Below are positions 8,595 to 17,732 of a stretch of DNA of 53,556 nt, in pieces; position 1 is the first letter of the stretch, and each line of letters starts with the position of its first letter. The notes beneath the pieces are model-generated. The model was not told the DNA's origin. It did not search any database and was given only the letters and a program-made list of their open reading frames with translations. The position numbers and the translations under genes are program-made. Source of the DNA: Candidatus Nitromaritima sp. SCGC AAA288-L16 (GTDB taxonomy: Bacteria; Nitrospinota; Nitrospinia; Nitrospinales; VA-1); assembly GCA_000372225.1 (NCBI GenBank), contig AQTY01000011.1:1-53556 (forward strand), written 5' to 3'.

Positions 8595-9215
8595 AAAATA
8601 AATCCCCCTCGCTCTCAAAAATGATTAATGTTCGTACATATTCTCCAGATTAAAACGCGATTATCAAGGCGTCGCAAGATACGGTGATCCACTAATCGAA
8701 ATGAATGATAGTACCACAAGCAACATATAATACAAAGTCTCAGAATCAGATGTACCCAATTCTATAGGCTTCAATGTTTTTGTCACTTGTACCTTGCCAA
8801 TTACTCCCTTGTGAAAATTAACAATTAATTGTCCAGTGAAAAGACTTTTTCCAGTTCTTAAATAAATAGATCAAATTCTTCAAAAGACTCCCCCAAGACT
8901 CTCCACATGATCTTAATTTAACTAGTATTATTCCCTGTAAGTTAATAATAGGCACTAAACTATCGCTGCCACGCTTATACAATCCAGATAAAAGCAAAAT
9001 TTGTTCCATTTTCAAAGTACCAATTTAATAGATTGTTTATAAATGAGTTACAAAAAGAGACGCGGATGAAACATGAACATCGAGGAGGGAGTGGTCTCTT
9101 TTTTGAAGCATTACAGATAAAGAATGCTCAAAAATTAGGCACGATTGAGAAAAAAATTGCATTTACCAGTAACACTAGCAATTAAGACATTCAAGGGTAT
9201 CAGTAAAAAATACAA
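8595..9215. other. Intergenic region without a supported gene
   Basis: About 620 bases between the porin and the SHOCT protein, both on the minus strand. It should hold the porin promoter. I found no sigma-54 match and no convincing terminator; a 6-base stem near 9103-9120 lacks a T tail. One open frame (8818-9015, minus) has no ribosome binding site and an unusual composition. Confidence 0.5.
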
Positions 9216-9980
9216 TTAAAACAACTCATCGAAAATCTTTTTTTGCTGATTTTTATATTCTTCTTCATTTATAAGTTCTTTGTCGTAAAGATATTTTAGG
9301 TGCTCCAGTTTTTTTTCTAACTTAGGATTGATATTATTTTCTGAAGGTTCTTTTTGCAGGGTATCAAAAGATCTCCGGTTATCCATATTCCCCTCGCCGG
9401 AGATAGGTAGCTTCAATTTTGAAATAATCCAGTTTTTCTGTATACGCTTGTCCGTTCCGGACTTAAAGTAAAGTTGACCATTCTTGGGCATCATTTTCCA
9501 GGAAAAAATATTCCAGCCTCGAACATTATTTTTCTGTAGAAACGTTTCACCGCGAATTGAATCAAAACGCCAGTTTAAATATTTTTTAAAAGAAAAAATA
9601 TCGCCCGATGTGATGCCACCTACGCTCTTTAGTTGAATCCGAATAACGTTTGCAGGACCCACCCATCCAAATGCCTTGAAAAGAATCGGGGCTAATGATT
9701 GAACCTCGGAAACAGAAAAAACAGGCTCTTCTTTATTCCCAATAAAGGTGCCCTTGTATTTTAGCGAAACCATATGATTGATAATTTCTGCCTGTGAAAT
9801 TTTGATAGGGTGATTTAATTTCAGATGGGTAAGGTTAGAGTTCTCATAAAATTGAGATCGAAATGTGATGTTAACTTTACTTTTTTTCGATCCAGCTCCC
9901 TCCGCAACCCCAAAAAAAGCTGGACTAAAAAAAATAAAAACCACTACCACCACTTTTAAAAAGTTTAAATTCAAAACCAT
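9216..9980 (-). CDS. Secreted protein with C-terminal SHOCT domain
   Basis: The 254-residue protein opens with a hydrophobic signal peptide (residues 7-28, ending near 'GVAEGAG'). The central part is rich in beta-strand patterns and aromatic residues and is not recognised. The last 35 residues ('LEKKLEHLKYLYDKELINEEEY') match the SHOCT pattern: a helix, L.K.L.D.G/E.I-T/NEEEY and a closing helix. SHOCT is a short oligomerisation-type domain without enzymatic function. The gene starts 28 bases after ureG on the same strand and may be cotranscribed with urease, but nothing in the sequence links it to nickel or urea chemistry. Confidence 0.7.
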   Translation of the reverse strand: MVLNLNFLKVVVVVFIFFSPAFFGVAEGAGSKKSKVNITFRSQFYENSNLTHLKLNHPIKISQAEIINHMVSLKYKGTFIGNKEEPVFSVSEVQSLAPILFKAFGWVGPANVIRIQLKSVGGITSGDIFSFKKYLNWRFDSIRGETFLQKNNVRGWNIFSWKMMPKNGQLYFKSGTDKRIQKNWIISKLKLPISGEGNMDNRRSFDTLQKEPSENNINPKLEKKLEHLKYLYDKELINEEEYKNQQKKIFDELF

Positions 9981-10008
9981 TGTTCACAAAACCTTCAATA
10001 AAATAAAA

Positions 10009-10623
10009 TCAATAACCGAGCAAGCCCTGCTTAATGATAAATTGTTCTACCGCTACTGCCCCATCACCGTTTTTTAAGTTGGTAAAGACAAAAGGCCTTT
10101 CACCTCTCATTTTTTTAGCGTCACGTTCCATAACTGCGAGAGAAGCACCAACATGTGGGGCCAGGTCGATTTTGTTGATGACCAGTAAATCAGACTTCGT
10201 GATGCCCGGACCTCCCTTGCGGGGAATTTTGTCGCCTGCTGCAACATCGATGACATAAATAGTAAGGTCTGATAGTTCCGGACTAAAGGTAGCGGCAAGG
10301 TTATCGCCGCCACTCTCAACTATCACCAAATCTAGGTTGGGGAAACGAACACTTAACTCGTCCACGGCAGAAAGGTTCATCGAAGCGTCTTCGCGAATTG
10401 CCGTATGTGGACATCCTCCCGTCTCTACCCCCAGAATACGATCCTCTTCCAAGGCCTTGTGCTTGATTAAAAACTGAGCATCCTCTTTCGTGTAGATATC
10501 ATTGGTCACTACTGCGATTTCAAATTTTTTGCGCAATTGTTTACAAAGCTCATTGATCAATGCGGTTTTTCCAGAGCCCACCGGACCCCCTACCCCAACC
10601 CTCAAAACTTGTTTTTTGCTCAT
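10009..10623 (-). CDS. ureG: Urease accessory GTPase UreG
   Basis: UreG is the GTPase that drives nickel insertion into urease together with UreD, UreE and UreF. The 204-residue protein has the P-loop GPVGSGKTAL near its start, the nickel-binding 'TGGCPHTAIRED' (CPH motif), 'VIVESGGDNLAATFSPEL', and the guanine-specifying 'VINKIDLA'. Length and motifs are normal. It lies 21 bases after ureF in the ureDABCEFG cluster. Confidence 0.96.
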   Translation of the reverse strand: MSKKQVLRVGVGGPVGSGKTALINELCKQLRKKFEIAVVTNDIYTKEDAQFLIKHKALEEDRILGVETGGCPHTAIREDASMNLSAVDELSVRFPNLDLVIVESGGDNLAATFSPELSDLTIYVIDVAAGDKIPRKGGPGITKSDLLVINKIDLAPHVGASLAVMERDAKKMRGERPFVFTNLKNGDGAVAVEQFIIKQGLLGY

Positions 10624-10644
10624 ACTTTTAAATACTTTTATTGT

Positions 10645-11343
10645 CTACGAACGAAATAATCTTGTGTACTGAGTTTCATGCAGGGCGCTTGCTATTCCCT
10701 GAGCGGGGGTAGTATACCCAATATCCTCATCAGGTAAACCCAACCCTCGCATAATCACGTGAGAAATGGTTTCAATAACCGCTGATAAAATTTTTTGCCC
10801 ATCGGTTTGCCCTAACGGTATTAATTTCATGGCACATAAAACTTTGTTTTCCGCCCACATCCACAAAAAACCCTGTGCCGCATCGTTTAAAGAAATATTC
10901 CACCTTACGGCTGCCAAAGCATATAAAGTCAGGAATCCTCCATAAGGAGGATTTAAGAAAGGTTTTGCTTCTTCCAAACCCAAGTCAACCAATAGACGCG
11001 CCAAGGCTTTTCCTAGTTGCCGGTCTTCTTCTTGAAGTTCCAAAGCATCTCGATTTGCCGACAAAAAATTATTCCAATAACGAACTCTATCCGCACCAGG
11101 TTCCTGCCAGGCCTCATAAAGCTTTTTCAGTACAGGTAGGTCTAAATTAATTAATGAGTTTTTTAACAGGCCTTGAACCCAATCTGATGCCGTGGATGCA
11201 TCGTGTACCCATCCAGATGATATAGCAAACTCCAATCCCTGCGAATACGAGTACCCACCAATAGGAAGTGACGAACTAGTAAGACGCATTAACTTTAATA
11301 AACTGGGATTCTGCAAATGAGACGCGGAGTTGTTAGTGCTCAT
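10645..11343 (-). CDS. ureF: Urease accessory protein UreF
   Basis: UreF is the all-helical accessory protein that joins UreD and UreG in the urease activation complex. Conserved features are 'LMRLTSSSLPIGGYSYSQGLEFA' (core SLPIGGYSYSQGLE), 'QEEDRQLGKAL' and 'LIPLGQTDGQKIL'. The start is uncertain: the frame is open up to 11415, but the ATG at 11343 gives a product that begins about 17 residues before the conserved core, as usual, and overlaps the end of ureE by 11 bases. No strong ribosome binding site is visible, so coupling to ureE is likely. Confidence 0.93.
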   Translation of the reverse strand: MSTNNSASHLQNPSLLKLMRLTSSSLPIGGYSYSQGLEFAISSGWVHDASTASDWVQGLLKNSLINLDLPVLKKLYEAWQEPGADRVRYWNNFLSANRDALELQEEDRQLGKALARLLVDLGLEEAKPFLNPPYGGFLTLYALAAVRWNISLNDAAQGFLWMWAENKVLCAMKLIPLGQTDGQKILSAVIETISHVIMRGLGLPDEDIGYTTPAQGIASALHETQYTRLFRS

Positions 11344-11788
11344 GGGTATGATGATGGTTCCCATCATTTTGATAAGCCCCGGACTCTGGCTCAAAAGAAG
11401 CCTCCTGGTGTTCAACCACCAATCCTAGGGAGCGCACCATATCGTCCAAGACATGGTCATGAAGATAACAAAGTGAACCGTCTCTGATTTGCAGGGGTAC
11501 GTGGCGGTTTCCTAAATGGTAACAGGCACGAGACAATAAATGAGAATTCGGTCCACGAACTATGGAAACAGATTCTAAAGACGCACGTACTTCGATAACT
11601 TCACCGCATGCGCTACGCAACAAATCTCCGTGACGTAGAACAACACCCCTATTTAAAATAAGAGAAGCTTCACTCCCATTATCAAGGGTAACTCGTAGGC
11701 GGCTTTTTTGTCTCTGATCAAATGGCAGGGTTAAAGAAGTAGAATAAGTTCCCGTATAACCCTCAATGCGCTCTGTGATTTCCAACAT
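11333..11788 (-). CDS. ureE: Urease accessory nickel chaperone UreE
   Basis: UreE carries nickel to the urease apoprotein. The 151-residue protein has the N-terminal peptide-binding domain ('TLPFDQRQKSRLRVTLDNG', core LPFDQRQKSR), the metal-binding 'ACYHLGNRHVPLQI' segment, and a His-rich tail ('GNHHHTHEH') that would hold extra nickel. It lies between ureC and ureF. Confidence 0.94.
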   Translation of the reverse strand: MLEITERIEGYTGTYSTSLTLPFDQRQKSRLRVTLDNGSEASLILNRGVVLRHGDLLRSACGEVIEVRASLESVSIVRGPNSHLLSRACYHLGNRHVPLQIRDGSLCYLHDHVLDDMVRSLGLVVEHQEASFEPESGAYQNDGNHHHTHEH

Positions 11789-11830
11789 GGGTCATTTCCA
11801 AAACAGCAAAAATATGAGAAGTAACCTTTA

Positions 11831-13534
11831 TCAAAAAAGAAAATAGCGCTGCGCTAAAGGCAAGACTTCCGCAGGTTCACACGTTAACAACTCACCATCC
11901 GCACGGACTTGGTAAGTTTGGGAATCCACTTCCATCTTCGGTTGGTAGTCATTGTGTATCAAATCTTTTTTTCTGATTTGACGAGTATTCTTGACCCCAA
12001 TGATTTTCTTATTCAACTTCAGTTTTTGTCCGATGCCATCATCGCAAGCAGCTTGAGAAACAAAACTCACACAGGTTTCACTGCGGGCACCTCCCAAGGC
12101 ACCAAACATTGGTCGGTAATGAACGGGCTGCGGAGTAGGAATAGAGGCATTAGGGTCACCCATCGGTGCCGCCACAATCATCCCACCCTTGATCATCATC
12201 GCAGGCTTTGCCCCAAAAAAAGCTGGTTTCCAAAGTACGATGTCCGCAAGCTTACCGGACTCAATCGATCCCACTTCATGAGCAATCCCGTGAGATATCG
12301 CTGGATTGATCGTATACTTTGCCACATAACGTTTGGCGCGAAAATTATCATGGTGCTTAGGGTCTGGCTTCAGCGCACCCCGCTGCACTTTCATCTTATG
12401 CGCAGTCTGCCAGGTTCTGGTTATCACCTCGCCAATTCGACCCATCGCCTGCGAGTCTGATGCGATCATACTAAATGCCCCAAGGTCATGCAGTATGTCT
12501 TCCGCCGCGATAGTTTCCCTTCGAATCCTTGATTCGGCAAACGCAACATCCTCTGGAATTTTTGAATCAAGGTGATGGCAAACCATCAGCATGTCCAAAT
12601 GCTCGTCGACCGTGTTAACCGTAAAGGGGCGGGTAGGATTAGTAGAGGAAGGCAAAACATTTGCTTCCCCACAGGCCTTGATGATATCGGGAGCATGACC
12701 ACCACCTGCACCTTCTGTATGATAGGTATGAATGGTTCGATTTTTAAAAGCGGCAATCGTATTTTCGACAAAACCGGATTCATTCAGGGTATCGGTATGA
12801 ATAGCTACTTGAATATCAAATTTTTCAGCCACACTCAAACAGTTATCGATAGCTGCCGGTGTCGTCCCCCAGTCTTCATGAAGTTTCAAACCCATGGCAC
12901 CTGCTCGGACTTGCTCCTCCAAAGCCATTGGTAAACTAGCATTCCCTTTACCAAGAAAACCAAAGTTGATTGGAAGTTCTTCAACCGCCTGATACATGCG
13001 TTGAATGTTCCACGGCCCGGGCGTACATGTAGTTGCATTGGTGCCGGCTGCAGGTCCCGTTCCGCCACCAATCATAGTGGTGATACCAGACATTAAGGCA
13101 TCATCAACTTGCTGTGGACAAATAAAATGAATATGAGCATCAATACCTCCAGCTGTCGCAATCAATCCTTCCCCGGCAATGGCTTCTGTAGAAGGGCCAA
13201 TGATGATATCTACACCTGACTGAATATCAGGGTTCCCGGCTTTACCAACAGCGAGAATACGACCCTCTTTTATCCCAATATCCGCCTTGACAATGCCCCA
13301 GTGATCCAAAATCAAGGCGTTGGTGATGACCACGTCGACGGCATCTTTTGAGACCCGTTGACTTTGCCCCATACCATCTCGAATGACTTTACCGCCGCCA
13401 AACTTTACTTCTTCGCCGTATACTGTTTTATCTTCTTCTACTTCGATCCATAGTTCTGTATCACCCAACCTTACCCGATCTCCTACTGTAGGGCCGAACA
13501 TATCTGCATAAGCGCGACGGTCAATAGTACTCAT
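11831..13534 (-). CDS. ureC: Urease alpha subunit UreC
   Basis: UreC is the catalytic subunit that hydrolyses urea to ammonia and carbamate. At 567 residues it has the usual length. The nickel ligands are visible: 'GGIDAHIHFICPQQ' (His pair near 134-136), the lysine to be carbamylated in 'GLKLHEDWGTTP' (near 217), 'HTDTLNE', 'HTYHTEGAGGGHAPDI', and the flap 'MVCHHLDSKIPEDVAFAESR' core CHHLD with the active-site His near 320. All appear intact, so the enzyme should be active. It overlaps the end of ureB by 4 bases. Confidence 0.97.
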   Translation of the reverse strand: MSTIDRRAYADMFGPTVGDRVRLGDTELWIEVEEDKTVYGEEVKFGGGKVIRDGMGQSQRVSKDAVDVVITNALILDHWGIVKADIGIKEGRILAVGKAGNPDIQSGVDIIIGPSTEAIAGEGLIATAGGIDAHIHFICPQQVDDALMSGITTMIGGGTGPAAGTNATTCTPGPWNIQRMYQAVEELPINFGFLGKGNASLPMALEEQVRAGAMGLKLHEDWGTTPAAIDNCLSVAEKFDIQVAIHTDTLNESGFVENTIAAFKNRTIHTYHTEGAGGGHAPDIIKACGEANVLPSSTNPTRPFTVNTVDEHLDMLMVCHHLDSKIPEDVAFAESRIRRETIAAEDILHDLGAFSMIASDSQAMGRIGEVITRTWQTAHKMKVQRGALKPDPKHHDNFRAKRYVAKYTINPAISHGIAHEVGSIESGKLADIVLWKPAFFGAKPAMMIKGGMIVAAPMGDPNASIPTPQPVHYRPMFGALGGARSETCVSFVSQAACDDGIGQKLKLNKKIIGVKNTRQIRKKDLIHNDYQPKMEVDSQTYQVRADGELLTCEPAEVLPLAQRYFLF

Positions 13535-13848
13535 GTTTTTTTCTCCAGTGGACCCATAATTTTTGCGTTGAACCCATAAACATGCCTGGAACCAGCGTAG
13601 GCAACTAACTCCACCTCTCGAGTTTGCCCCGGCTCAAAACGAACCGCCGTTCCTGCTGGAATATTCAATCTAAAACCACAGGCCGCCTCACGATCGAACT
13701 CCAATGCAGAGTTGGTCTCATAAAAATGATAGTGCGAACCGACTTGAACCGGTCGATCTCCCAGATTCGCCACTGATAAGGTAATCTTTTTGCGTCCTGC
13801 ATTTAAGACCAACTCGCCCTTTTGAATCGCATATTCTCCAGGAATCAT
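13531..13848 (-). CDS. ureB: Urease beta subunit UreB
   Basis: UreB is a structural subunit of the urease (UreABC)3 complex. The 105 residues start 'MIPGEYAIQKGELVLNAGRK' and contain 'VGSHYHFYETNSALEFDR' and 'VRFEPGQTREVELV', which are hallmarks of the family. It sits 11 bases after ureA and overlaps ureC by 4 bases. Confidence 0.96.
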   Translation of the reverse strand: MIPGEYAIQKGELVLNAGRKKITLSVANLGDRPVQVGSHYHFYETNSALEFDREAACGFRLNIPAGTAVRFEPGQTREVELVAYAGSRHVYGFNAKIMGPLEKKT

Positions 13849-13859
13849 GTCTTTGTCCT

Positions 13860-14162
13860 TTACACTATTGGATTGTGAACCGTCACCAGTTTTGTCCCAT
13901 CCGGAAATGTTGCCTCGACTTGCACCTCATGGATCATTTCAGGAATACCATCCATAACGTCTTCCCGTTTGAGCAACTGGGTTCCATGACTCATAAGATC
14001 GGCAACACTTTTTCCTTCACGCGCTCCTTCCAAAATCGCAGTCGATATATATGCCACCGCTTCGGGATAATTCAGCTTGATTCCACGCGACAATCGTCTC
14101 TCTGCCAGCAAACCAGCTGTAAAAATAAGTAATTTATCTTTTTCTCGAGGGGAGAGTTCCAT
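13860..14162 (-). CDS. ureA: Urease gamma subunit UreA
   Basis: UreA is the smallest urease subunit. I start at ATG 14162 (100 residues), which follows AGGA six bases upstream and gives the standard opening 'MELSPREKDKLLIFTAGLLA'. An in-frame TTG at 14207 would add 15 unrelated residues. 'LNYPEAVAYIS', 'GKSVADLM' and the C-terminal 'TKLVTVHNPI' fit the family. Confidence 0.96.
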   Translation of the reverse strand: MELSPREKDKLLIFTAGLLAERRLSRGIKLNYPEAVAYISTAILEGAREGKSVADLMSHGTQLLKREDVMDGIPEMIHEVQVEATFPDGTKLVTVHNPIV

Positions 14163-14229
14163 TTTCTTTCCTTTATTACATAGGGCAAAACTAACATCTA
14201 ACAACAAGTATGAAATGGATTAACCCAAA

Positions 14230-15120
14230 TCATGTGTTCCATATACGCGGAATAACAGCTTCGTGGTCCCGCAAAGCCAAGCGCAATAACTGCCAAGCTT
14301 TTATAAAGTGCCGTTTCGCATGTTCTACACTATTTCCCAAATATCGGCAAAGAATAATATCATCCACAAAGGTTACTGAAAATAGATCACCATTTTCCGG
14401 TGAACCAATGTTTTGTCTTAACAAATTAACAAGATCTTTTCTTGGAGTAAGGCAAAAAAAACTCCCCACAATCGGCTTTCCTCCCAATCCCCATTTTGCA
14501 TCCAGGATCGCGTCATTCTCCATGACAACAAGCCTATCCAAACGAATCAGTCGCCCATTTTGAAAGATTTCTAACTTCTGGGTCAATTGACCTCGAGAAA
14601 AAGTCTCTCCAATCGCAGGTCTGCCCAAACACAGAATATCCCAACTGATAAAATGGCTTTCCTTGGATAAGTCAACTCTCGTTTTAAGTTTTACATTGGC
14701 ACCGGGGAAAAAAATATTTTCAGATGGAAACCACTCTAACACTCCATGATCAGCTACCGTAATTGTCTGCTGTTGATATGCTTCGTCTCCGGCACTTCTA
14801 TAAAATTTACCTGCAGCGGGAGTGGTTACCAAAACTTTTGCGTTCGGGTCAACCTCAATTTTCACATCAAAACTATCACCGCCGACTACCCCTCCTGGTG
14901 GATGCAAGATATAGACATGACATGCCCCACTTACCTCCGGGTAAAATGCTTTCTGAACCTGCAGTGGCCCCTGGTGTGAACGCTCCTTTAATACTGTTTT
15001 ATTATTTTCTTCGATAAATTTTAGATAAAGCTTGGCTTTCCAACCTTCACTCAAACCAACTCCATCTAAACAGGATGTAGTCATAGGCTCGACACGTATG
15101 GGTAGTGATTCAGCAATCAT
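14230..15120 (-). CDS. ureD: Urease accessory protein UreD
   Basis: UreD is the first accessory protein to bind urease apoenzyme and forms part of the nickel-transfer tunnel. The 296-residue sequence has 'QGPLQVQKAFYPE', 'LHPPGGVVGGDSF', 'VTTPAAGKFYRS', 'LEWFPSENIFFPGA' and 'WDILCLGRPA', all conserved in UreD. It heads the ureDABCEFG cluster. The ATG at 15120 has no clear ribosome binding site and an in-frame ATG lies 12 codons later, so the exact start is open. I see no sigma-54 promoter in the 250 bases upstream. Confidence 0.94.
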   Translation of the reverse strand: MIAESLPIRVEPMTTSCLDGVGLSEGWKAKLYLKFIEENNKTVLKERSHQGPLQVQKAFYPEVSGACHVYILHPPGGVVGGDSFDVKIEVDPNAKVLVTTPAAGKFYRSAGDEAYQQQTITVADHGVLEWFPSENIFFPGANVKLKTRVDLSKESHFISWDILCLGRPAIGETFSRGQLTQKLEIFQNGRLIRLDRLVVMENDAILDAKWGLGGKPIVGSFFCLTPRKDLVNLLRQNIGSPENGDLFSVTFVDDIILCRYLGNSVEHAKRHFIKAWQLLRLALRDHEAVIPRIWNT

Positions 15121-15374
15121 ACGCTAAAACTCTGGGTCCGGAGGAAAATATTAAGGGTTAGATATCCACCTAATTTCTTTACGACTACAAGAGAAATAAA
15201 GATACATGTCGAGCACCATTCCGCATGTTGAAATTTAGGTATATTTATACAATAATGTGTATATCTTTATAGAAAATTATTTTACATTCAAGTAGTCATA
15301 GAAACTACTTTCCCTTGTTCCCATCTGACAATTCTCAATCAACGGATAAAAATCGAACTGAATAATTCTTGCAA

Positions 15375-15908
15375 ATGAAAAAATATTTTAAAGTTGTAGG
15401 CTGGGTTTTTCTTGGAATATTTCTACAATTTAAATTTAGCGCCCTTTACGGGATAGTTTTTTTAGAGAACCTTAATTTTCACGATCGTTCTTACTTCGTT
15501 GAGATGAAGTTGGTGCCTGCAAGTCAATCGGTGCACCTGCTTACCATGAAGACAACCGTTCACCATTCTTTAGGACCGGATTATTTTGCCAATGTTTACA
15601 TACCTGACAATTATAAGGTAGTAAACAAGGATCCTTATGCAGGAGCTGAAGTTATCCAAGGTTACAATGCTTATAAGATGAATATGAAAAGAAAATACAG
15701 GGATGTACTAAGTTTTGAGGATTTTATTATTACACCATCTGTTCCCGACAAAACCATTGAACCGATGCCGATACTCGTCCACTTTGAAAACATGGAGCAA
15801 CGCCTGCATACGGACAAGACGTTTGAATTATCCAGTAGCAACAACATAATTGCATTGAAGGGACCAAAGCGGGCCGAAGCAACATACCCTCAACAATTAG
15901 GGATGTAG
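15375..15908 (+). CDS. Secreted protein of unknown function
   Basis: The product of about 177 residues begins with 'MKKYFKVVGWVFLGIFLQF', a signal peptide ending near residue 25. The mature part is mainly beta-strand in pattern, with no cysteine and no known motif. An ATG at 15375 is preferred over a TTG two codons earlier. It is divergent from ureD and lies 31 bases upstream of a J-domain gene. I do not recognise the family. Confidence 0.6.
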   Translation: MKKYFKVVGWVFLGIFLQFKFSALYGIVFLENLNFHDRSYFVEMKLVPASQSVHLLTMKTTVHHSLGPDYFANVYIPDNYKVVNKDPYAGAEVIQGYNAYKMNMKRKYRDVLSFEDFIITPSVPDKTIEPMPILVHFENMEQRLHTDKTFELSSSNNIIALKGPKRAEATYPQQLGM

Positions 15909-15939
15909 AAACTGTTCCGTTTTAAAATTCAGTCGCCTC

Positions 15940-16791
15940 ATGAGAACTAGATTTAGAGAATTTAAAGATTACTACAAAATACTCGGTGTCGCCGAAAATT
16001 CAACTAATACGGAAATAAAAAAGTCCTATCGCAAGCTAGCCCTTGAACACCATCCCGACCACAACAAAAACGCCCCAAATAGCGAGGAAAAATTCAAGCA
16101 AATTACCGAAGCTTATGGCGTCCTGATAGATCCTCTCAAACGAAAAGAATATGATCGGTTTCGAGCTGATCATTTGGCAGGTCGAACTAACGAATACTCT
16201 CAATTTCGGTATACACAACAAGATATTTTCGAAGAGATGTTTCGCAAAGGATTTGGTAAGGATGTATTTGAGGAATTGAATCGTGAGTTTTCAAAGTCTG
16301 GCTTTCGATCAGGAAACTCTTTTTTTCAAACCACACTGATGGGCGGTGCCCTAGGAGGAATTGTTCGAGTCCTCGGAATGATCCCAGGCCCCATTGGACG
16401 GGTTGGACAAGGCCTTCGGATAGCGCATATGGTTGGCACATCTCTTTTCGCATTAAAAAAAATGCACGATGCGAAATCAGCAGGAAACCTTAAAGATCAA
16501 CCAAATATTAAAAAGCCCGACATTCTTGAATCCGTAAAAGGGGTTTTTAACAAGGGGACAAATAGCCAAAACTCTCTTGATTATAATCTATCCATGACCA
16601 TACCTCCTAAAGAAGCACTCGCAGGAACCAATAAAAAAATTTCATATGAAATAGACGGAACTTCTGAACAGTTGATGATCCGCATCCCTGAAAAATTTCC
16701 CAATGGTGGAAAATTAAGAATCAAAGGCAAAGGACACTCTAAAGATAAAAAACGAGGCGACCTGATACTTCAAGTCAAGGTGATCCCCTAA
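15940..16791 (+). CDS. J-domain (DnaJ-type) protein with a single C-terminal client domain
   Basis: The N-terminal J domain (residues 10-70) has 'DYYKILGVAENSTNTEIKKS' and the HPD triad in 'HHPDHNK', which stimulates DnaK-type ATPases. The middle (residues 120-170) is a Gly-rich, fairly hydrophobic stretch without zinc-finger cysteines. The last 70 residues ('IPPKEALAGTNKKISYEID', 'IPEKFPNGGKLRIKGKG') match one DnaJ C-terminal beta domain, where CbpA and DnaJ have two. It is therefore a shortened co-chaperone, possibly specialised for the neighbouring membrane or secreted proteins. Confidence 0.85.
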   Translation: MRTRFREFKDYYKILGVAENSTNTEIKKSYRKLALEHHPDHNKNAPNSEEKFKQITEAYGVLIDPLKRKEYDRFRADHLAGRTNEYSQFRYTQQDIFEEMFRKGFGKDVFEELNREFSKSGFRSGNSFFQTTLMGGALGGIVRVLGMIPGPIGRVGQGLRIAHMVGTSLFALKKMHDAKSAGNLKDQPNIKKPDILESVKGVFNKGTNSQNSLDYNLSMTIPPKEALAGTNKKISYEIDGTSEQLMIRIPEKFPNGGKLRIKGKGHSKDKKRGDLILQVKVIP

Positions 16792-16859
16792 CCCCATTAT
16801 ATCTTTTTTTACAACTTAAAAATTCATCAATAGATGAGTTTTAAAAAAAAAATTATTTG

Positions 16860-17552
16860 ATGCAAAAAGAAGAAATTGTCGACTATTGGCGCAAATTTTT
16901 TGCTGATCTTCTAGTTGGAACTTTTATAAAACTCCTCCTATTCGGATTGATTGGATTTGTCCTCGGGCTAATCGGTCTTTTCATAATGGATCATTTTGTT
17001 ATGAAGGGATTAGAATCGGACACCTGGGTTATGTCGACAGTCCTGGTTTTGTCTTTCGGCTGGTATACCGGGTTTGGTGTAATCTATGGGTTAATCGCCT
17101 GTATCATTCAAACCTCTAGTAAAAAAATTACCGAAGCACTAGCTGGTCTTCATGATCTTCTCGACCTACTGACACATGGGGTGGTTGAGAAAATTCCTCG
17201 ATTTAACAAAAACATCCCTCGCAACCAACTGGAAGATACTTTTGATAACATTGGAAAAAATTTTCTAGAGCAATTGAAACTCAAACGAGGAGTAACAGCT
17301 TTTTTATCTCGTATCTTGTTTGGGACCATCCTCAAGGCAATCAAGTTCTTTTGTCTAGATAATGTAGTAGAAGAACTATCAAAAAAAGAAACTGATATCA
17401 CATCATCCGATATCGAGCATGCAGTGAGACGAGTTGGTATTGAAATGGTAACAGCACCAATTTTGGAAAAATTTCTTTATCTTCAAATATTTAACTTTAT
17501 TTTCTTCACCTTAAGTTTCTTCATTCCGGTTGGCATCCTACTTCTTTTTTAA
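16860..17552 (+). CDS. Membrane protein of unknown function
   Basis: The protein of about 230 residues has two membrane segments near the start ('FIKLLLFGLIGFVLGLIGLF' region and one at residues 55-80), a central soluble part of about 110 residues with charged helices, and a hydrophobic C-terminal helix pair. No family motif is recognised. ATG 16860 follows a possible TTG start by one codon; no ribosome binding site is clear. It lies 68 bases after the J-domain gene and may be its partner. Confidence 0.65.
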   Translation: MQKEEIVDYWRKFFADLLVGTFIKLLLFGLIGFVLGLIGLFIMDHFVMKGLESDTWVMSTVLVLSFGWYTGFGVIYGLIACIIQTSSKKITEALAGLHDLLDLLTHGVVEKIPRFNKNIPRNQLEDTFDNIGKNFLEQLKLKRGVTAFLSRILFGTILKAIKFFCLDNVVEELSKKETDITSSDIEHAVRRVGIEMVTAPILEKFLYLQIFNFIFFTLSFFIPVGILLLF

Positions 17553-17732
17553 TCTCACTAAATAAATTTATACATATTACTTATTTTTACTTCTTCATCA
17601 AAGGTATCTAAGTACACCTAACGTTTAGATTTTAATAGCTAAGTAAATATTCAAATCATCTTTATTATTTCTTTATAAAAGATAGTGTCGATTTTTGTTA
17701 AGATGCAAATAAATAGGGTTTTAAGAACAAAT

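Noticed and set aside
8818..9015. 65-codon minus-strand frame
   Set aside because: Atypical composition, no ribosome binding site and no homology that I can name.
11909..12460. 183-codon plus-strand frame inside ureC
   Set aside because: Antisense shadow of ureC; the protein has no family features.
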